Positions 4,085 through 7,133 of a stretch of DNA of 7,133 bases are shown piece after piece. How positions within the stretch are numbered: the first letter of the stretch is position 1; each line of letters starts with the position of its first letter. The notes beneath the pieces were generated by a model that was not told where the DNA came from, made no database searches, and was given only the letters and a program-made list of their open reading frames with translations. A program made the translations under genes and the position numbers. Origin of the DNA: JBEKCP01 sp050014815 (GTDB lineage Bacteria > Planctomycetota > Planctomycetia > Pirellulales > Thermoguttaceae); NCBI GenBank assembly GCA_050014815.1, contig JBEKCP010000320.1, positions 1-7,133 of the forward strand, written 5' to 3'.

Positions 4085-7009
4085 GTGGTCCAATCTGCAA
4101 CGGCACACACCGCACCGAGTCGCTACGTCGTCGGCTTCGACCTGGGCACGACCAACTCGGCAGTGACGTTCGTCGACACCCAGGAAGACCCGTGGCGGGT
4201 GCGAACGTTTGCCGTACCCCAACTGGTGGCGCCGGGACAGGTCGAATCGCGGGAGACGCTCCCTTCGTTCCACTATCAGCCCGCCCCGGACGAGCTGCCG
4301 CCGGAGGCGATCCGCTTGCCGTGGGAGCCGGAAGAAAGTGAGAAGAGGGAGAAGGGTGAGAAGGGGGCCCGGCTACCCTCCGGGTGCGACGTGGTCGGCT
4401 TCTTCGCCCGCGACCATGGGGCCTTGGTGCCGCGCCGGCTGATCAGCTCGGCCAAGAGTTGGCTGTGTCACTCGGGCGTGGACCGGACGGCGGGACTGCT
4501 GCCTTGGCACGCACCAGCCGACGTCCGGCGGCTCTCGCCGGTCGAAGCGAGCGCAAGGTACTTGGCCCACGTCCGCGACGCCTGGAATGCCCGTTTCTCC
4601 CGCCACCCGCTGGCCCAGCAGGATTTCGTCCTGACGCTGCCGGCCTCGTTCGACGAGATAGCCCGGGAGTTGACGGTCAAGGCGGCCGCGCTGGCGGGGC
4701 TGCCGCGGGTGGTGCTCATCGAGGAACCGCAGGCCGCCTTCTACGCCTGGATCGACGCCCACAGCGGCGACTGGGACCGCCTCGTCGAGCCCGGCCAGAA
4801 GATCCTGGTCTGCGACGTCGGCGGCGGCACCTCCGACTTCACGCTCATCCGAGTCCGGCGCGGCGAAGGGGGCAAGGTCCAATTCCATCGCGTGGCCGTC
4901 GGCGATCATCTTATCCTCGGCGGCGACAATCTCGACCTGGCGCTGGCCCATCACATCGAGCGGCGACTGCTGGAAGGGCCGGAGCAGAAACTCCCGCCGC
5001 GCCAGTGGGCCATGCTGGTCGAGCGGTGCCGGCAACTCAAGGAGACATTGTTGTCCGCCGGCGCCCCCGAGCGGACGACCCTGAGCCTGCCATGGTCCGG
5101 CTCGCGGTTGATCGGCGGCGCCCGGCAGATCGAGGTGACCCGCCAGGAGGTCCATGAAGTGCTGGTCGAGGGCTTCTTTCCACTGGTCCCGTTGGACTCC
5201 AAGCCGGCGCGGCGAAGTTCGGGGTTCCAGGAGTTCGGGCTGCCCTTTGCACCCGACCCGGCCGTCACCCGTTACCTGGCCGCGTTTCTTTCGGCCCACC
5301 GCCATGTGGCCATGGAGGACGCGGCCGCGGGCGATGACCATGACCCGGCACGGCCCGACGTCGTGCTCTTCAACGGCGGGCTGTTCGAGTCGCCCGTCTT
5401 GCGCGGGCGGATGATCGCCGCGCTGGTGGGCTGGTTCGGCGCGGACGGCTGGAAGCCGATCATCCTGGACAATGACCGGCTGGACCTGGCCGTCGCCCGC
5501 GGGGCGGCCTACTACGGCATGGTCCGCCGCGGCCACGGGGTGCGGATCGCCGCGGGCCTGGCCCGGACGTATTACATCGGCGTCGACGACCCGGCGACCG
5601 GGCACCCGGTAGCGGCCGGGTCCCCCGCGACGGCCGGGGACCTGCCGGCTGCCGGCCATGCCTTGTGCCTGGTCCCCGCGGGAGTTGAGCCGGGAAATAC
5701 GGTCGATTTGCCGCAAAGGCTCGATCTGCGGGTTTCCGAGCCCGTCGAGTTCCCCCTTTACGTCTCCAGTACGCGGTTGACGGACCGCCCCGGCGAACTG
5801 GTGCCGCTGGACCGCGAGCAGCTCACCCCGCTGCCGCCCATTCGCACCGTGCTCCGCACGCAAAAGAAGGGGGAAGCGGAAACCATCGCCGTCACGCTCC
5901 ATGCGCGGCTGACCGAGATCGGCACGCTCGACCTCTGGTGCAGCGAAGCAGAGGGGAAGCGGAGTTGGCGGCTTCAGTTCGACGTCCGCTCGGCCACCGA
6001 GACCGCTCTGGCCGGCCATGAGTCGGCCGCGGAAGGCGAGGGATTCATCGACGAAGCCACGTGGCAGGAGTGCCGCGCGGTAATCGACCGGACCTTCGGC
6101 CCGGCCCCCGAGGAGAAGCCGGAAGGACTCGTCAAGCGGCTCTCTGCGGCGACGGGCATGGGCCGCAACGCCTGGCCGACGTCGCTGTGCCGCCGGATTT
6201 GGGACGCGCTGGTGGACGTGGAGCCGGGCCGCCGCGCCAGTCCCGTTCACGAGGCCCGCTGGCTCAACCTCTTGGGCTTCAGCCTGCGGCCCGGCTACGG
6301 CCTGGCGGTGGACGATTGGCGGGTGGCCGAAACCTGGCGGGTCGTGCAGGGCAAGCTGGTGCATCCGACGGCGGCCTGCCGCGTGGAAGGCTGGATCCTT
6401 TGGCGGCGGATCGGCGGCGGGCTGGAGGCCGGCCAGCAGCAGGCCCTGGCCGAGCCGCTCATTGGCCCGATGCGGGGCCTCCGCCGCCTGGCAGTCGAAG
6501 GGAAGGGCCGCGGCGGCGATTTCGGCTTCCCGCCCCACGAGACCGCCGAGATCTGGCGGCTGCTGGGCTCCCTGGAACTCTTGCCGGCCGCCTTGAAGAT
6601 CGAGTTGGGGGGCATACTCCTGGACCTCTTGCCGAAGCGGAAGATGGAAGGCGTGCGGCCGGCCATGGTCTGGGCTCTCGGGCGGCTCGGCGCGCGGGCG
6701 CCGCTCTACGGCCCGCTGAACGCCGTCGTTCACGCCGAGACGGCCGCCGAGTGGGTCGGGCGGCTCATGGAGAGTTTCGGCGGCGATCCGGTCGGCTCGC
6801 TGGCCGTCATGCAATTGGCCCGCCGGACCGGGGACCGTTATCGCGACCTGCCCGAAAAGCTTCGCGATGCAGCTCTCAAGTGGCTTGCCGTCGAGGGCGC
6901 CCCCGCGCATTTCATCGAGCTGGTGCGTTCGGGCGGCCGGCTCGACACCCAGGAGCAGGGCATGGTCTTCGGCGAATCGCTGCCCAAGGGCCTGCGGCTG
7001 GGAGAGTGA
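4085..7009 (+). CDS. Large Hsp70-family protein with DUF3731-type C-terminal region
   Basis: This 974-residue protein is much longer than DnaK (about 640). It carries the Hsp70/actin-type ATPase: phosphate-1 VVGFDLGTTNSAV (residues 15-27), LIEEPQAAFYAW, phosphate-2 ILVCDVGGGTSD (240-251) and the adenosine motif VVLFNGGLFESP (426-437). These ATP-binding motifs look intact. A beta-rich part (about 526-640, ending near LTEIGTLDLWC) may stand in for the substrate-binding domain. From about 656 (EATWQECRAVIDRTFGP) to near the end is a helical, Trp/Arg-rich region of the DUF3731 type found in a subset of bacterial Hsp70 relatives. Two repeat inserts stand out: SEK-REK-GEK at 85-93 and four PATAG-like units at 503-525. 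Start: GTG at 4085, the only usual start between the stop at 4016 and the first motif; no Shine-Dalgarno is seen. A chaperone role is inferred; partners and clients are unknown. Confidence 0.9.
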   Translation: MVQSATAHTAPSRYVVGFDLGTTNSAVTFVDTQEDPWRVRTFAVPQLVAPGQVESRETLPSFHYQPAPDELPPEAIRLPWEPEESEKREKGEKGARLPSGCDVVGFFARDHGALVPRRLISSAKSWLCHSGVDRTAGLLPWHAPADVRRLSPVEASARYLAHVRDAWNARFSRHPLAQQDFVLTLPASFDEIARELTVKAAALAGLPRVVLIEEPQAAFYAWIDAHSGDWDRLVEPGQKILVCDVGGGTSDFTLIRVRRGEGGKVQFHRVAVGDHLILGGDNLDLALAHHIERRLLEGPEQKLPPRQWAMLVERCRQLKETLLSAGAPERTTLSLPWSGSRLIGGARQIEVTRQEVHEVLVEGFFPLVPLDSKPARRSSGFQEFGLPFAPDPAVTRYLAAFLSAHRHVAMEDAAAGDDHDPARPDVVLFNGGLFESPVLRGRMIAALVGWFGADGWKPIILDNDRLDLAVARGAAYYGMVRRGHGVRIAAGLARTYYIGVDDPATGHPVAAGSPATAGDLPAAGHALCLVPAGVEPGNTVDLPQRLDLRVSEPVEFPLYVSSTRLTDRPGELVPLDREQLTPLPPIRTVLRTQKKGEAETIAVTLHARLTEIGTLDLWCSEAEGKRSWRLQFDVRSATETALAGHESAAEGEGFIDEATWQECRAVIDRTFGPAPEEKPEGLVKRLSAATGMGRNAWPTSLCRRIWDALVDVEPGRRASPVHEARWLNLLGFSLRPGYGLAVDDWRVAETWRVVQGKLVHPTAACRVEGWILWRRIGGGLEAGQQQALAEPLIGPMRGLRRLAVEGKGRGGDFGFPPHETAEIWRLLGSLELLPAALKIELGGILLDLLPKRKMEGVRPAMVWALGRLGARAPLYGPLNAVVHAETAAEWVGRLMESFGGDPVGSLAVMQLARRTGDRYRDLPEKLRDAALKWLAVEGAPAHFIELVRSGGRLDTQEQGMVFGESLPKGLRLGE
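4337..4363 (+). repeat. Three 9-bp coding repeats (Ser/Arg/Gly-Glu-Lys) in the hsp70-family gene
   Basis: Three 9-bp units, roughly GTGAGAAGA, GGGAGAAGG and GTGAGAAGG, encode SEK, REK and GEK at residues 85-93. They sit in a strongly purine-biased strand stretch, 35 purines of 37 bases at 4331-4367. The run interrupts the ATPase domain between LPWEPE and DVVGFFARDHG. It probably forms a charged surface loop. Confidence 0.8.
5591..5659 (+). repeat. Four imperfect coding repeats (Pro-Ala-x-Ala-Gly) in the hsp70-family gene
   Basis: Units of 15, 18, 18 and 18 bp encode PATGH, PVAAGS, PATAGD and LPAAGH at residues 503-525. They form a flexible-looking linker at the junction between the ATPase domain (ending YYIGV) and the following beta-rich part (beginning ALCLVPAG). 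Divergence between units indicates an older expansion than the antitoxin repeats. Confidence 0.7.
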
Positions 7010-7019
7010 CGCGTGTGCG

Positions 7020-7133
7020 TTAGCCGGATCGCCGCGGCGGCGACCGCTTCGCCCGCTTGTCCACCGGCCGGTTGTTTGCGTCGACGTGGACGACGATCGG
7101 GACCATCGCCGCGGCCTCTTCCTCGGAGGCTAC
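7020..7133 (-). CDS. Probable C-terminal end of an unidentified minus-strand gene
   Basis: Reading leftward from the window edge, one frame is open for 37 codons and ends in TAA at 7020-7022. It gives an acidic then basic tail: EEEAAAMVPIVVHVDANN followed by RPVDKRAKRSPPRRSG. The central beta-like MVPIVVHVD and the basic C-terminus look protein-like. It would be convergent with the hsp70-family gene, 10 bp from that gene's stop. The piece is too short to name a family, and other frames here are also open, so this is a tentative call. Confidence 0.4.
   Translation of the reverse strand, partial: VASEEEAAAMVPIVVHVDANNRPVDKRAKRSPPRRSG

Noticed and set aside
4373..6910. An 845-codon open frame on the minus strand inside the hsp70-family gene
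   Set aside because: It is antisense to a gene with clear domain motifs; long mirror frames are expected in high-GC coding DNA, and its translation is Arg/Pro/Gly/Gln-rich with no domain.

Overview
The window is high-GC bacterial DNA, probably from a member of the Planctomycetota. That assignment is an inference. It rests on the weak or absent ribosome binding sites, a very large Hsp70-like protein with a DUF3731-type C-terminal half, and a dispersed hairpin repeat built on GGGGACTGTCCC. No rRNA, tRNA, CRISPR array, transposase or phage gene is visible.

Layout from left to right. (1) Positions 1-405 hold the 3' part of kdpC, the C subunit of the Kdp potassium pump. (2) Positions 397-573 are a 78-bp tandem duplication that carries two hairpin elements and includes the kdpC stop codon. 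(3) A minus-strand gene of unknown function lies at 578-1399. Its 5' side holds a 14-bp-stem hairpin and a third, larger copy of the hairpin family. (4) An intergenic stretch of about 450 bp carries further inverted repeats and a promoter-like site. (5) A two-gene toxin-antitoxin module follows: an antitoxin with a ribbon-helix-helix-like N-terminus at 1853-2191 and a PIN-domain (VapC-like) toxin at 2188-2616. (6) A minus-strand glycosyltransferase of the MGDG-synthase/GT28 type at 2546-3745 overlaps the toxin gene tail to tail by 71 bp. (7) A fourth hairpin copy, in reverse orientation, lies in the glycosyltransferase leader. (8) A 974-residue Hsp70-family protein occupies 4085-7009. (9) A probable C-terminal fragment of a minus-strand gene runs off the right end.

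The genes do not form one pathway. They look like unrelated chromosomal housekeeping or accessory genes (potassium uptake, glycolipid or cell-envelope glycosylation, protein quality control), with a toxin-antitoxin pair and a family of mobile-looking hairpins in the gaps. The most striking signals are structural. The hairpin family keeps conserved arms while its self-complementary tips differ. The antitoxin ends in six 15-bp repeats encoding a Pro-Arg-Ala-Asp-Ala pattern, placed just before its coupled toxin start. The Hsp70 gene carries two further in-frame tandem-repeat inserts. I see no clear evidence for a wholly new defence or metabolic system.
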